Position numbers and translations under genes: made by a program. Below, piece after piece: positions 42,621 through 51,089 of a stretch of 64,000 bases of DNA. How positions within the stretch are numbered: the stretch's first letter is position 1; each line of letters begins with the position of its first letter. The notes under the pieces are model-generated. The model was not told where the DNA came from. It saw nothing but the letters and a program-made list of their open reading frames with translations, and made no database searches. The stretch covers positions 1-64,000 of the forward strand of contig JAIQFI010000032.1 of assembly GCA_020073345.1 (NCBI GenBank), in the 5' to 3' direction. Source of the stretch: Terriglobia bacterium (lineage in GTDB: Bacteria; Acidobacteriota; Terriglobia; Bryobacterales; Bryobacteraceae).

Positions 42621-44602
42621 ATCCCTTAACCGAGATCAAGTTCAAAGTTCCCTTTGACCAGGTGGAAGCCTCGCACGTCGAGCCGGCGGTCGACGAATTG
42701 CTGGCCGATGCGAACCGGCGCGTAGAGACCGCCGTCACGGATCCGAATCCGCTGAAGGCCATCGACATCATGACGGAAAGGCTCGATTTCGCCTTGAGCG
42801 TCGTGCGGCACATCGAGAGCGTTGCTACTACTCCGGCCTTCCGCGCGGCGTTCAACGCCGTGCAGCCGAAAGCCAGCGCGTTCTATTCGAGCATTCCCTT
42901 AAATGAGGGTTTGTGGCAGGCACTCAAGAAGTACGAGGCCACAGAAGAAGGGCGCTCACTCAAGGGGACCTATCACCGCTTTCTGAAAAAGACCATCGAC
43001 TCGTTCAAGCGGCACGGAGCGGATCTGGATGCGGCTGGCAAGGCGCGCTTAAAGGAAATCGACGTGGCGCTGGCCGAGGCCACCACGAAATTCTCGGAAA
43101 ACGTTCTCGATGCCACCAATGCCTGGGAGCTGGTGCTGACCGAGGAAGCGCAGATCAAAGGCCTGCCGCCGTCGGCGGTGGCGATGGCGCGCGCCGCAGC
43201 CGAGTCGAAGGGCGTCGCCGGATGGCGCTTCACGTTGCAGGGCCCGAGTTACGTCGCGGTGATGACGTATCTGGACGACACCCAGGTGCGCGAACGGGTC
43301 TGGCACGCATACAACACGCGCGCGGCTTCCGGGAAGCACGACAATCGCGCCCTGATGGCCAAGATCCTCGAGTTGCGGAACGAAAAAGCCAAGCTGCTTG
43401 GCTTCCGCGACTTCTCCGACCTGGTCCTGGACGATCGCATGGCCCACACCGGCGAGCGCGCGCAGAACTTCCTGCGGGATCTGCGCACCAAGACCGAGAT
43501 GCGCTTCCGCGAAGAGAATCAGGAGCTGGAGCAGTTCGCCGGGAAAAAGCTCGAGCCGTGGGATATCGGTTACTGGGCCGAGAAGCAGCGCGCGGCTTTG
43601 TACGATTTCGATGAAGAAGCCCTGCGGCCATACTTTCCCTTGGATCGCGTGGTCTCGGGGATGTTCGAGATCTTCGGTCGCATTCTCGGAATCCGGGTAA
43701 CCCAGGTGAGCGACATGCCGGCTTGGGATCCGGCGGTGAAGACTTTCGAGGTTCGCGACGCAGGGAACAACGCTCACCTCGGATCGTTCTACGCCGACTG
43801 GTACCCGCGCGAAAACAAGCGCGGCGGCGCGTGGATGGATTCGCTGATCACCGGCGACCCCGGCCAGAACCGTCCGCACCTGGGGCTGATCTGCGGAAAT
43901 CTGACGCCGCCCGTCGACGGGAAGCCCGCGCTGCTGACGCATCGTGAAGCCGAAACCATCTTTCACGAATTCGGCCACTTGCTGCATCATCTATTAACCC
44001 GCGTGGAGGTGCGCAGCTTGGCGGGCACTAGCGTGGCGTGGGACTTCGTCGAGCTGCCGTCGCAGATCATGGAGAACTGGTGCTGGGAGCGGGAAGCGCT
44101 GGATCTTCTCGCGCGTAATTGGGAAACCGGGGCGCCGATCCCTGAGGATTTGTTCCAGAAGATGAAGCGCGCCAAAACGTTCCGCGCGGCCAACGCGCAG
44201 ATGCGGCAGTTGGGTTTCGGCTTCGTGGACCTGGCGCTGCACCGCGAATGGGACGGAAAGGAAGACGTGGTGGCGTTCGCCCGCAGGATGCTGCAGCCGT
44301 TCGCGGCGTCTCCGCTGCCGGAAGACTACGCCATGATCACGGCTTTCACGCACCTGTTCGCGAGCCCGGTTGGGTACGGCGCGGGTTACTACTCCTACAA
44401 ATGGGCCGAGGTGCTGGATGCGGACGCGTTCACTCGGTTCCGCAAGGAAGGCGTGTTCAGCGAAGTGGTCGGGCGCGACTATCGCGACAAAATCCTGGCC
44501 CGCGGCGACAGCGAGGATCCGGCCGAGCTATATCGATCGTTCATGGGCCGGGATCCGGACCCGCAGGCGCTGCTGGAACGCGCCGGGCTGGTTTCTGGTT
44601 GA
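42617..44602 (+). CDS. M3-family metallopeptidase (oligopeptidase A/thimet-like)
   Basis: 661 residues. The zinc site is HEFGH at 450-454 with the third ligand in the following helix (FVELPSQIMENW). The helical N-terminal half and the GDPGQNRPHLGLICGNLTPP-like segment before the active site match PrlC/Dcp-type M3 peptidases of about 680 residues. It degrades short peptides in the cytosol; no signal peptide is present. It starts in an ATGA overlap with the membrane protein gene and ends 9 bases before a decayed sigma factor gene. Confidence 0.93.
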   Translation: MNPLTEIKFKVPFDQVEASHVEPAVDELLADANRRVETAVTDPNPLKAIDIMTERLDFALSVVRHIESVATTPAFRAAFNAVQPKASAFYSSIPLNEGLWQALKKYEATEEGRSLKGTYHRFLKKTIDSFKRHGADLDAAGKARLKEIDVALAEATTKFSENVLDATNAWELVLTEEAQIKGLPPSAVAMARAAAESKGVAGWRFTLQGPSYVAVMTYLDDTQVRERVWHAYNTRAASGKHDNRALMAKILELRNEKAKLLGFRDFSDLVLDDRMAHTGERAQNFLRDLRTKTEMRFREENQELEQFAGKKLEPWDIGYWAEKQRAALYDFDEEALRPYFPLDRVVSGMFEIFGRILGIRVTQVSDMPAWDPAVKTFEVRDAGNNAHLGSFYADWYPRENKRGGAWMDSLITGDPGQNRPHLGLICGNLTPPVDGKPALLTHREAETIFHEFGHLLHHLLTRVEVRSLAGTSVAWDFVELPSQIMENWCWEREALDLLARNWETGAPIPEDLFQKMKRAKTFRAANAQMRQLGFGFVDLALHREWDGKEDVVAFARRMLQPFAASPLPEDYAMITAFTHLFASPVGYGAGYYSYKWAEVLDADAFTRFRKEGVFSEVVGRDYRDKILARGDSEDPAELYRSFMGRDPDPQALLERAGLVSG

Positions 44603-44611
44603 GAGTCTCAC

Positions 44612-45070
44612 ATGTCCGAGAGCGTCGCCCAACTTGAAGCGCGTCGCACCGCGTTAACCGGGCATTGCTACCGCATGCTCGGCTCGAGTGTGGACGCTGA
44701 CGATGCCACGCAGGAGACGATCATCCGCGCGCGGAAAAGCCTGGATCGATTCGACGGCCGGGCATCGCTGCGGACTTGGCTGTATAAAATCGCGACCAAC
44801 GTCTGCCTGGATGAGCTCGCCGACCGGGGCCGCCGGGCACGTCCCATGGAAGAGGGTCCGCGGGCTCGGCGAACATCACGACCGAGGTCCTTATCCAGCG
44901 GCCAAGCACTCACTGGATTGAGCCGATCCCCGATGCCCGCGGGCGGACATAAGCCCTGGGCCGTGATTGTACTCGAACTGTCGGGCGACCGAATCGCCGG
45001 ATTGAACTCGTTCCTCGATACCGAAACACTCTTCCCCAAGTTCGATCTGCCGATGGAACTTCCCGCTTAA
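44612..45070 (+). pseudogene. ECF sigma factor with SnoaL-like tail, decayed (pseudogene)
   Basis: The 5' part encodes a normal ECF region 2 ([20 protein letters not shown], then [20 protein letters not shown]). The last 35 residues ([19 protein letters not shown]) match the end of the SnoaL-like C-terminal domain of sigma factors of the TIGR02960 type. Region 4 and most of the SnoaL domain are missing. Between 44866 and 44945 another frame encodes [19 protein letters not shown], the family's inter-domain segment. The gene therefore carries a frameshift near 44855-44870 and a large internal deletion. It still looks like one 152-codon ORF only because the final segment returns to frame. Confidence 0.8.
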
Positions 45071-45078
45071 TTTCTGGC

Positions 45079-45101
45079 AGTTCTAGGCGCGAACTTTTTT
45101 T
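45079..45101 (+). terminator. Candidate rho-independent terminator after the sigma pseudogene
   Basis: AGTTC (45079-45083) and GAACT (45091-45095) pair around a 7-base loop and are followed directly by a run of T residues through 45101. The stem is only 5 bp, so termination would be weak. Confidence 0.4.
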
Positions 45102-45266
45102 CGTGCACGGCGCCGATGATTTTCGCCGCTGGCAACAGTCTACACATCTGAAAGGAGAGATACTGATGCCGGTTGGACGACGGACAAGATCGACATCCAG
45201 CGCTCCAGCAAGCTTATGACTACATCATCAACATTTTCAAGCGAAAGAATTCCGGGAACAAAACTC

Positions 45267-45613
45267 ATGGCATCAACTATTTCGGGGAGCCGACTCTGGA
45301 CTGGACGCATCGCAAGCGGACTCGCTGCATTATTCCTGCTGTTCGATGGCGTTACAAAACTCTTCAAGCCGAGTTTCGTTGTGGAAGCAACGGTGCGATT
45401 GGGATTCCCCGAATCCGCGATCGTTTACCTGATTCCACGCACCTCCATTCTCGTCGCCGTGTTGGTGACGGGCTACCTGGGCGGCGCAGTCGCGATTCAA
45501 CTGCGTGCCGGCTCCAGCGCGTTCGAGACGGTGTTTCCCGTATTGATGGGATCCTCGTCTGGGGCGGCCTTTGGCTGCGGGATAAGCGGCTGAAAGAACT
45601 GTTGGCCCATTAA
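45267..45613 (+). pseudogene. DoxX-family membrane protein, frameshifted
   Basis: From ATG 45267 the frame encodes a DoxX-like four-helix protein (LWTGRIASGLAALFLLFDG, IPRTSILVAVLVTGYLGGAV) to about 45545 and then runs into SSSGAAFGCGISG and a stop at 45593. In the next frame the family C-terminus continues as ILVWGGLWLRDKRLKELLAH and stops at 45613. One missing base near 45545-45555 would join the two. It is either a true mutation or a sequencing error. Intact DoxX-like proteins are small membrane proteins of unclear redox or quinone-related function. Confidence 0.75.
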
Positions 45614-45623
45614 GGATAAGAAC

Positions 45624-45671
45624 ATGACTACCCTTGAACAGACTGGCACGGCCCTGGTGGAGACGCTATGA
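45624..45671 (+). CDS. 15-codon ORF coupled to the DUF1905 gene
   Basis: AAGGATAAG precedes ATG 45624. The 15 codons (MTTLEQTGTALVETL) end in a TGA that overlaps the ATG of the next gene (ATGA at 45668-45671). It may be the remnant start of a deleted gene (it resembles SnoaL-like N-termini) that now serves to couple translation, or a true leader peptide. Low confidence as an independent gene. Confidence 0.35.
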   Translation: MTTLEQTGTALVETL

Positions 45672-46111
45672 AGTTTCGCACCACGCTCCTGAAGGCAGGA
45701 AAGACAGCGACGGGCATTCAGATTCCGGCGGACGTAATGACCAAGCTCGGACCCAGCAAACGTCCGCCAGTGCGCGTCACGATCAACGGACACACGTACC
45801 GCAGCACCGTCGCCGTCATGGGCGGGAAGTTCCTGGTCGGGGTCAGCGCGGAGAACCGTGAAAAGGCCAAGGTCGCCGGGGGCGATTCGATCGTCGCCGA
45901 TATCGAGCTGGACACCCAACCTCGCGAAGTGACTGTGCCCATCGATCTCGCAAAGGCTCTGGCCAGAGACAAGACCCTCAAGCAAGCATTCGACGGACTG
46001 TCTTATACCCACAGGAAGGAGCATGTGCGGTCGATCGAGGAAGCTAAGACGGCCGAAACCCGGCAGCGGCGCATCGCCAAAACCATCAGCAAACTTAAGG
46101 GTAAACTCTGA
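45668..46111 (+). CDS. DUF1905/YdeI (OmdA)-family protein
   Basis: 147 residues. The N-terminal half is a DUF1905 barrel (KTATGIQIPADVMTKLG, VTINGHTYRSTVAVMGGKFL) and the C-terminal half is the bacteriocin-protection/OmpD-associated helix (DGLSYTHRKEHVRSIEEAKT, RRIAKTISKLKG). The biochemical role is unknown. Genes of this family often lie near TIGR02960-type sigma factors and DoxX genes, as here, so this looks like the surviving member of a broken operon. Confidence 0.85.
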   Translation: MKFRTTLLKAGKTATGIQIPADVMTKLGPSKRPPVRVTINGHTYRSTVAVMGGKFLVGVSAENREKAKVAGGDSIVADIELDTQPREVTVPIDLAKALARDKTLKQAFDGLSYTHRKEHVRSIEEAKTAETRQRRIAKTISKLKGKL

Positions 46112-46113
46112 AT

Positions 46114-46467
46114 ATGAAACTTCGCTCGCTTGTGCTCAGCTTATTGCTGCTGGCGGTCTCGGCCTTCGCGGCCGACGTCGATGGCAAATGGAGCGGAACC
46201 ATCTCCACGCCCAATGGAGACTTTCCACAGACCTTCACCTTCAAGGCCGTTGGCGACGCGCTGAGCGGGTCCCTGGAGTTCATGCCGGGAATGGAAATCC
46301 CGATCAGCGAAGGAAAGGTCGACGGCGACAACATCTCCTTCTCCGTCACCCTCGATTTCGGTATGCCGTTCAAGCTGACCTATACCGGTGTGGTGTCGGG
46401 GAATGAGCTGAAGGTCAAAGGCGACGCTGGCGGGATGCCCTTTGAGTTCGTGCTGAAGAAGGCTTGA
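46114..46467 (+). CDS. Small secreted beta-rich protein, unknown
   Basis: 117 residues, starting 2 bases after the preceding stop. The signal peptide ends AVSAFAADVDG. The mature part is a repeated-strand barrel-like sequence (GKWSGTISTPNGDFPQTFTF, FKLTYTGVVSGNELKVKGD). Similar proteins occur in Acidobacteriota and Bacteroidota, without known function. Confidence 0.78.
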   Translation: MKLRSLVLSLLLLAVSAFAADVDGKWSGTISTPNGDFPQTFTFKAVGDALSGSLEFMPGMEIPISEGKVDGDNISFSVTLDFGMPFKLTYTGVVSGNELKVKGDAGGMPFEFVLKKA

Positions 46468-46477
46468 ACCGACCTGC

Positions 46478-47461
46478 TTAGCGGGGCGGCCCGGGAATTA
46501 CGAACAGCGAGAAGTGGGCCAGCATGCGGCCCATGAAGCTGTCGTGTTCCGATACGCTGACCCAGGCGACCTTTTGCGGATCGTTGCGGTCCTCGAAGAA
46601 ACCCACTCCACCGCGCTTGAGCACCGTGTCGGTCCAGGAGCTGATGACCTGGCCGTTCAGGTAGGTGACGAAGTGGTCGTCCTGCACTGTCATGCGGACG
46701 CGATAATTGACGCCGCGCTCCAGGCTCAACGGCAAGGGCAACCGCACCGCGCTGGTTTCGTGCCCGTCGATCACGGCATAGCGCACCAGTCCGGCGTTGT
46801 TGGCCCCTCCTGGCCTGGCGATCACCAGCTTGGTGGCATAGTAGTTATTCCCGTTGGCCGCGCGGAACGCCCAGCTCAGACTGCGGCTCTCCATCTGGCC
46901 CTGAAACTCCATCTGGTAGTTCTGAAGGGAAGAAGAACGCTCCCACAAGCGCAGGGCGACGGGACGGGACAAAGCGGGGCGAGAAGCGCCCACCGAATCC
47001 CGCTCGTCATCGACATTCATCCCGATGCGCGAGCTGACTGTGACCCATTCGCTGAAGCCCGACGCGAACTCATGATGCAACGTGACGGGAGCCTGACTCC
47101 GCACCAGCTCTCCCACCGCGTCCCAGGCGCGAGCCGGCAGACCGCGTTTGATGGACGGATCGAGTGAAACTTGAGGAAACGCCGAGCCGGGTGCTGGTCC
47201 GGGAAGCAACAATGCGGCGACGAGGAGACCACCCACGGTCAAAAAAGCGAATATCGATGCGGTCTGGCCCGCAGTCGCGGCAGAGCCTCTCTTCTTAGTA
47301 CCCTTGGATCGCGCAACTGACCAGTGTTCTAGCTCATCTTCTTCGCGAAACGCCTGGGCGGAGGCGAGCCTGGCTTCTTTGCGGTGGAGCGTGGAACAAT
47401 ATTGCTGGTCCACCAGTCTCCGCAACAACCCGATCTTTTTACCGCACAAGAAGCAAAGCAT
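46478..47461 (-). CDS. Zinc-ribbon, single-pass membrane protein with LamG-like outer domain
   Basis: 327 residues. The N-terminus (MLCFLCGKKIGLLRRLVDQQ then YCSTLHR) has Cys-X2-Cys and Cys/His ligands as in a short zinc ribbon. A transmembrane helix (about 68-88) follows and then an outer domain (about 125-310) rich in beta strands (YRVRMTVQDDHFVTYLNGQV, GGVGFFED) like a concanavalin/LamG jelly roll. The layout places a zinc-binding head in the cytosol and a sugar- or ligand-binding fold outside. No enzymatic motif is seen. Confidence 0.75.
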   Translation of the reverse strand: MLCFLCGKKIGLLRRLVDQQYCSTLHRKEARLASAQAFREEDELEHWSVARSKGTKKRGSAATAGQTASIFAFLTVGGLLVAALLLPGPAPGSAFPQVSLDPSIKRGLPARAWDAVGELVRSQAPVTLHHEFASGFSEWVTVSSRIGMNVDDERDSVGASRPALSRPVALRLWERSSSLQNYQMEFQGQMESRSLSWAFRAANGNNYYATKLVIARPGGANNAGLVRYAVIDGHETSAVRLPLPLSLERGVNYRVRMTVQDDHFVTYLNGQVISSWTDTVLKRGGVGFFEDRNDPQKVAWVSVSEHDSFMGRMLAHFSLFVIPGPPR

Positions 47462-47610
47462 CCGATTCGCAACTCAATATTGCTAGCCCGATTCTAACAG
47501 CTGGCACTCGGTCTGAAGCAGTCCTAAGGGAAGAAAACCTAAGGGGCACCCGTACTACGGAGACTGGTTCTAAGGTGTACCATTGAGACCTGACACTTCC
47601 TAAATCGGCC

Positions 47611-47943
47611 ATGGCTGACGAGACCTTTAGCGAACCGTTCGGCACCCGACCCATACAACTCCCCGTCACGGATGTGTTTGATTTGCATAGTGTTCCCGCC
47701 AAAGACGTCAAGGAGGTGGTGGAGGAGTATCTGTCCGAAGCCCATCGCCTGGGGTACCCAGTGCTGCGGATCATCCATGGCAGGGGCATCGGAGTCCAGC
47801 GCGAAATGGTTCGCCAGATCCTGGCGCGCACACCCTTCGTCGAGTCCTATGGCGACGCTCCGGGGGAAGCCGGCGGATGGGGCGCCACCCTGGTCACGCT
47901 ACGCGCTTCAAACCGTCGAGATCAAATCGGAGTTGGCGGCTAA
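47611..47943 (+). CDS. Smr-domain protein
   Basis: 110 residues from ATG 47611. The small MutS-related domain is clear: DLHSVPAKDVKEVVEEYL and VLRIIHGRGIGV, the latter being the HGxG nuclease loop, followed by a glycine-rich end (PGEAGGWGATLVTL). Smr domains nick DNA or cleave RNA; free-standing bacterial ones include ribosome-rescue nucleases. It is isolated, with no partner gene on either side. Confidence 0.88.
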   Translation: MADETFSEPFGTRPIQLPVTDVFDLHSVPAKDVKEVVEEYLSEAHRLGYPVLRIIHGRGIGVQREMVRQILARTPFVESYGDAPGEAGGWGATLVTLRASNRRDQIGVGG

Positions 47944-48260
47944 AGGCCTTCCGCACAGCTCGGCCCTTCGGTGGTAGTGCGTCCCTCTCAATACGAATCA
48001 ACTTAGCCCGCTAACGACCACAGTTATGGAAACCGGGGACCTGCTCAGCTTCCTCCTGCGTCTCCTCTAAGTGGTTCGCAGGTGATAAGTGGTTCGCAGG
48101 TGATAAGTGGTTCGCAGGTGACATTTTGTCCCTGTCGCCATAGGGTTTCACTGGACATTTTGGCCGATCATCTTTCTACCTAGAGGGCCAAGTCGCTGCC
48201 CCGCAAGGCCCAAACATTTGGTGGGCCGAATGCTTCCATTAGCCCAGAGGCTTGAGAACC
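47944..48260. other. 317-base intergenic region with tandem repeats
   Basis: Nothing coding is supported here. The region holds three perfect 18-bp direct repeats and, after them, two similar hexamer-rich segments GACATTTTGTCC (48120-48131) and GGACATTTTGGCC (48152-48164). The lack of genes and the repeats suggest a mobile-element scar. The promoter of the HD-domain gene should also lie here. Confidence 0.5.
48068..48121. repeat. Three perfect 18-bp tandem repeats
   Basis: TAAGTGGTTCGCAGGTGA occurs at 48068-48085, 48086-48103 and 48104-48121 without a mismatch. It is intergenic and each unit contains TGGTTCGCAGG. The unit length of 18 is not from coding sequence, so slippage or an element end is likely. 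Confidence 0.95.
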
Positions 48261-49724
48261 GTGCTTACCACCGAATCCACAGCACCCTCCGCCGCCAGTA
48301 CGGGAACAGAAGCAGTACTGCGCGTCTCCCAGCTTATCTCGGCGCTTTCTTACGCGTTGGATCTCACCGAAGGCCAGCCTATGGGGCATTCGGTCCGCGC
48401 CTCCATCATGGGGATGCGAATTGCGCAGCACATCGGGATGCCGATGCAGGAGCAAGGAGATCTGTACTACTCCCTCCTGCTGAAAGACGCCGGATGCAGC
48501 AGCAATTCGTCCCGGCTGTTTCACATTCTGAGCGCCGATGAGATTCGGGCCAAAGGAGACGTGAAGACCACCGATTGGACGCGCGTGGGATGGGAAAGCC
48601 TCCAGTATGCGATTACCCACGTGGCCACCGGCGCACCGTTTCTGGAGCGAATACGAACGCTATTGCGCGTGGCCGCTACCCAACAGCGGGACTCCTGTGA
48701 GCTAGTGAAGATCCGGTGCGAGCGCGGGGCGTCGGTGGCGCGCGGCATGGGTTTCTCGGAGACTGTGGCCGCCGGCATCTTCAGTCTCGATGAGCACTGG
48801 AACGGCGGCGGCTATCCCGAGGGACTCCGCGGGAGAGAGCTTCCCTTGTTCTCCCGCATCATGAATCTGGCTCAGACCCTGGAAGTATTCCTGGTCAACC
48901 GGGGAGCTGAAGCTGCCGTTGGTGTGGCCCGGCATCGGAGTGGCCGTTGGTTCGATCCCGATCTGGTCAAAGCGGTGGTCTCGCTGCATCAGAAAGGCGT
49001 CCTGTTTGCGGATCTGGAGACGGAAAAGATTCTGCAGCAAGTAGTTGCCCTTGAACCGGAACAACGGCAGATCGTGGCTACCGAAGAGGTGCTCGAGAGC
49101 ATCTGCCTTGCCTTCGCCGAAGTGATCGACGCAAAATCACCATTCACCTATCGGCACTCCAACGGCGTAGCGGACGCCGCCACGGCGATCGGCCAACAGC
49201 TGGACCTGAGCGCCCCGGACATCACGTTCTTGCGCCGCGCCGCCCTTCTTCACGACATCGGAAAACTCTGCGTATCGAATGCGATTCTCGAGAAGCCGGA
49301 CAAACTCAACAACTACGAGTTCGAAGTCGTCAAGAAGCACCCCTACTACACCATGGAAGTCCTGAAGAGAATTCCGGGCTTCGGCAAACTCAGCGAAATC
49401 GCGGCATCGCACCACGAAAAGCTGGACGGCTCCGGATACTTCCGCGGATATAGTGCCGAGCAGCTATCCTTGCCCGCGCGAATTCTTGTGGTGGCGGATA
49501 TTTTTGACGCGCTGGCCGCCAAGCGGCCCTATCGAGACGCCGTACCGATCGAAAAGGTCTTCGCCATTATGCAGGGCGAGGCAACCAAGAAGATCGATGC
49601 CGAATGTCTTGAAGCGCTTACCGCCGCGCACCGCAACCGGGAATCTTCAGACTGCGGCTTGATGGAGTTGAAGCAAGCCGTGTGTAACCCAACCATCCCC
49701 AATTCAAAGGAGGCATTTGCATGA
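48261..49724 (+). CDS. HD-domain protein with C-terminal HD-GYP-type phosphodiesterase domain
   Basis: 487 residues from GTG 48261; a TTG at 48252 is also possible. Two HD-type regions are seen. The first (about 20-245) has ALDLTEGQPMGHSVRASIMG and LLKDAGCSSNSSRL, and a second half EHWNGGGYPEGLRGRELPLF. The second (about 275-450) is HD-GYP-like: LHDIGKLCVSNAILEKPDKL and HHEKLDGSGYFRGYSAEQL, where the last residue of GYP is replaced by Phe. HD-GYP domains hydrolyse cyclic di-GMP, but the GYP change makes activity uncertain. The stop overlaps the FadL-type porin gene (ATGA at 49721-49724). Confidence 0.85.
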   Translation: MLTTESTAPSAASTGTEAVLRVSQLISALSYALDLTEGQPMGHSVRASIMGMRIAQHIGMPMQEQGDLYYSLLLKDAGCSSNSSRLFHILSADEIRAKGDVKTTDWTRVGWESLQYAITHVATGAPFLERIRTLLRVAATQQRDSCELVKIRCERGASVARGMGFSETVAAGIFSLDEHWNGGGYPEGLRGRELPLFSRIMNLAQTLEVFLVNRGAEAAVGVARHRSGRWFDPDLVKAVVSLHQKGVLFADLETEKILQQVVALEPEQRQIVATEEVLESICLAFAEVIDAKSPFTYRHSNGVADAATAIGQQLDLSAPDITFLRRAALLHDIGKLCVSNAILEKPDKLNNYEFEVVKKHPYYTMEVLKRIPGFGKLSEIAASHHEKLDGSGYFRGYSAEQLSLPARILVVADIFDALAAKRPYRDAVPIEKVFAIMQGEATKKIDAECLEALTAAHRNRESSDCGLMELKQAVCNPTIPNSKEAFA

Positions 49725-51040
49725 AAGCAACAACCCACCGACTATTCCACGTTCTCGCGTTAGGCGCCATCGCCAGTGGTTTACACGCACAGGACTTTTA
49801 TTTGAACACCACCAGCGCCCGGTCTCAGGCTGTGGGCGGGGTCTATATTCCCTCGTCTTCGGGCGCTCTGGATGCATTGGCCACCAACCCGGCCGGCCTA
49901 TCGACACTGACTTCGCGCACCCTGGATCTCAGTGTGACCAGCGTGTTCGCGCGAGGAAGTTTCTCCAACTCGGTGAACCAGAATGTTCCCCTCCAGAACT
50001 CGCCGGGCGTGATGCCCTACGGTGCGTTTGGAACGCCGATCGGCCACTCGCGGTTTACGATCGGTGTGGGCCTGGTTCCGGAGTTGATGTCGGTGTCCGA
50101 TTGGAAGTATGTGGACGCTCCTGGCGTCGCGGGCGCGACCTATGGATTGCAGACGCAGAAGTCGGCCATTCTATCCGCCCGATCGGTCGCCGGCGTGAGT
50201 TACTCACTGAACCGCGCCGTATCCGTGGGAGCCTCCATTGGATTCGACTACAACAAGAACACGCTGGAGGCGCCTTACATTTTCCAAAGCCATCCGGCGT
50301 TGGCGGGCCTGAAGACGCTGCTCGATCTTCACACCACGGGCGTTGGCCGGAACTATAGTGTCGGAATCCTCGCCAGCCCCAGCAAGAAAGTCCAATTCGG
50401 AGCCGCCTGGAAGTCTCGCACTGTGATCGACAGTGACGGTACGGCGACCGGCAACATCGGCGCGCAGCTCGACGCGGCGGGCTTGGCCGCGCGGCCGGAT
50501 TTTGCCTATTCGGCAAGAGTGCGCAACGTGTTTCCGCAATCAGTGATCGGACACATCCTGTGGCAAGTCGATAACCGCTGGAATCTCGCGTTTCAGACCA
50601 ATTGGGTGAACTGGAAAGACGCGTTCGTCACTTTACCGGTGGCGCTGACCAACGGAACCAACGCGGACATCAATGGATTGCTGGGCACCAACACGCTTAA
50701 CGACGGAGTGCCTCTACATTGGAAAGACCAATTCTCCTTCCATGGCGGTGTCGAGCGGTTGGTGACCGAGAACGTCTCCGTGCGCGGCGGCTTCGCGCAC
50801 AGCAACAGCCCCGTGCCCAATTCGACCCTGTCCCCGCTCACTGCCGCTATCATGAAGGACCAACTGACGACCGGCTTGGGGATTCGCCGCGGGCGTGTTC
50901 GGTACGACCTGGGATACGGCTTCGGCTTCCAGGCGCACCAAAGCGTCGGCCAGAGCGGCTTGCTGTCGGGCGAGTACAGCAACAGCCGTGTAGGGATCGG
51001 CACGCAGGCGTTGACGTTCAATACGTCTTTCCAATTCTGA
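49721..51040 (+). CDS. FadL/TodX-family outer-membrane transport protein
   Basis: 439 residues with signal peptide (LFHVLALGAIASGLHAQ). The N-terminal plug motif is recognisable (ATNPAGLSTLTSRTLDLSVT) and the rest alternates like a 14-strand barrel with a C-terminal aromatic (FNTSFQF). FadL proteins take hydrophobic compounds such as fatty acids or aromatics through the outer membrane. It is translationally coupled to the HD-domain gene. Confidence 0.85.
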   Translation: MKATTHRLFHVLALGAIASGLHAQDFYLNTTSARSQAVGGVYIPSSSGALDALATNPAGLSTLTSRTLDLSVTSVFARGSFSNSVNQNVPLQNSPGVMPYGAFGTPIGHSRFTIGVGLVPELMSVSDWKYVDAPGVAGATYGLQTQKSAILSARSVAGVSYSLNRAVSVGASIGFDYNKNTLEAPYIFQSHPALAGLKTLLDLHTTGVGRNYSVGILASPSKKVQFGAAWKSRTVIDSDGTATGNIGAQLDAAGLAARPDFAYSARVRNVFPQSVIGHILWQVDNRWNLAFQTNWVNWKDAFVTLPVALTNGTNADINGLLGTNTLNDGVPLHWKDQFSFHGGVERLVTENVSVRGGFAHSNSPVPNSTLSPLTAAIMKDQLTTGLGIRRGRVRYDLGYGFGFQAHQSVGQSGLLSGEYSNSRVGIGTQALTFNTSFQF

Positions 51041-51089
51041 ACCGCGTTTAGAGCGTTCGCCCCGGTAGTGGGCTGCTAGAATCGACCTT

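Noticed and set aside
43049-43990. Long minus-strand open frame antisense to the M3 peptidase
   Set aside because: Shadow of the conserved peptidase gene, no recognisable protein.
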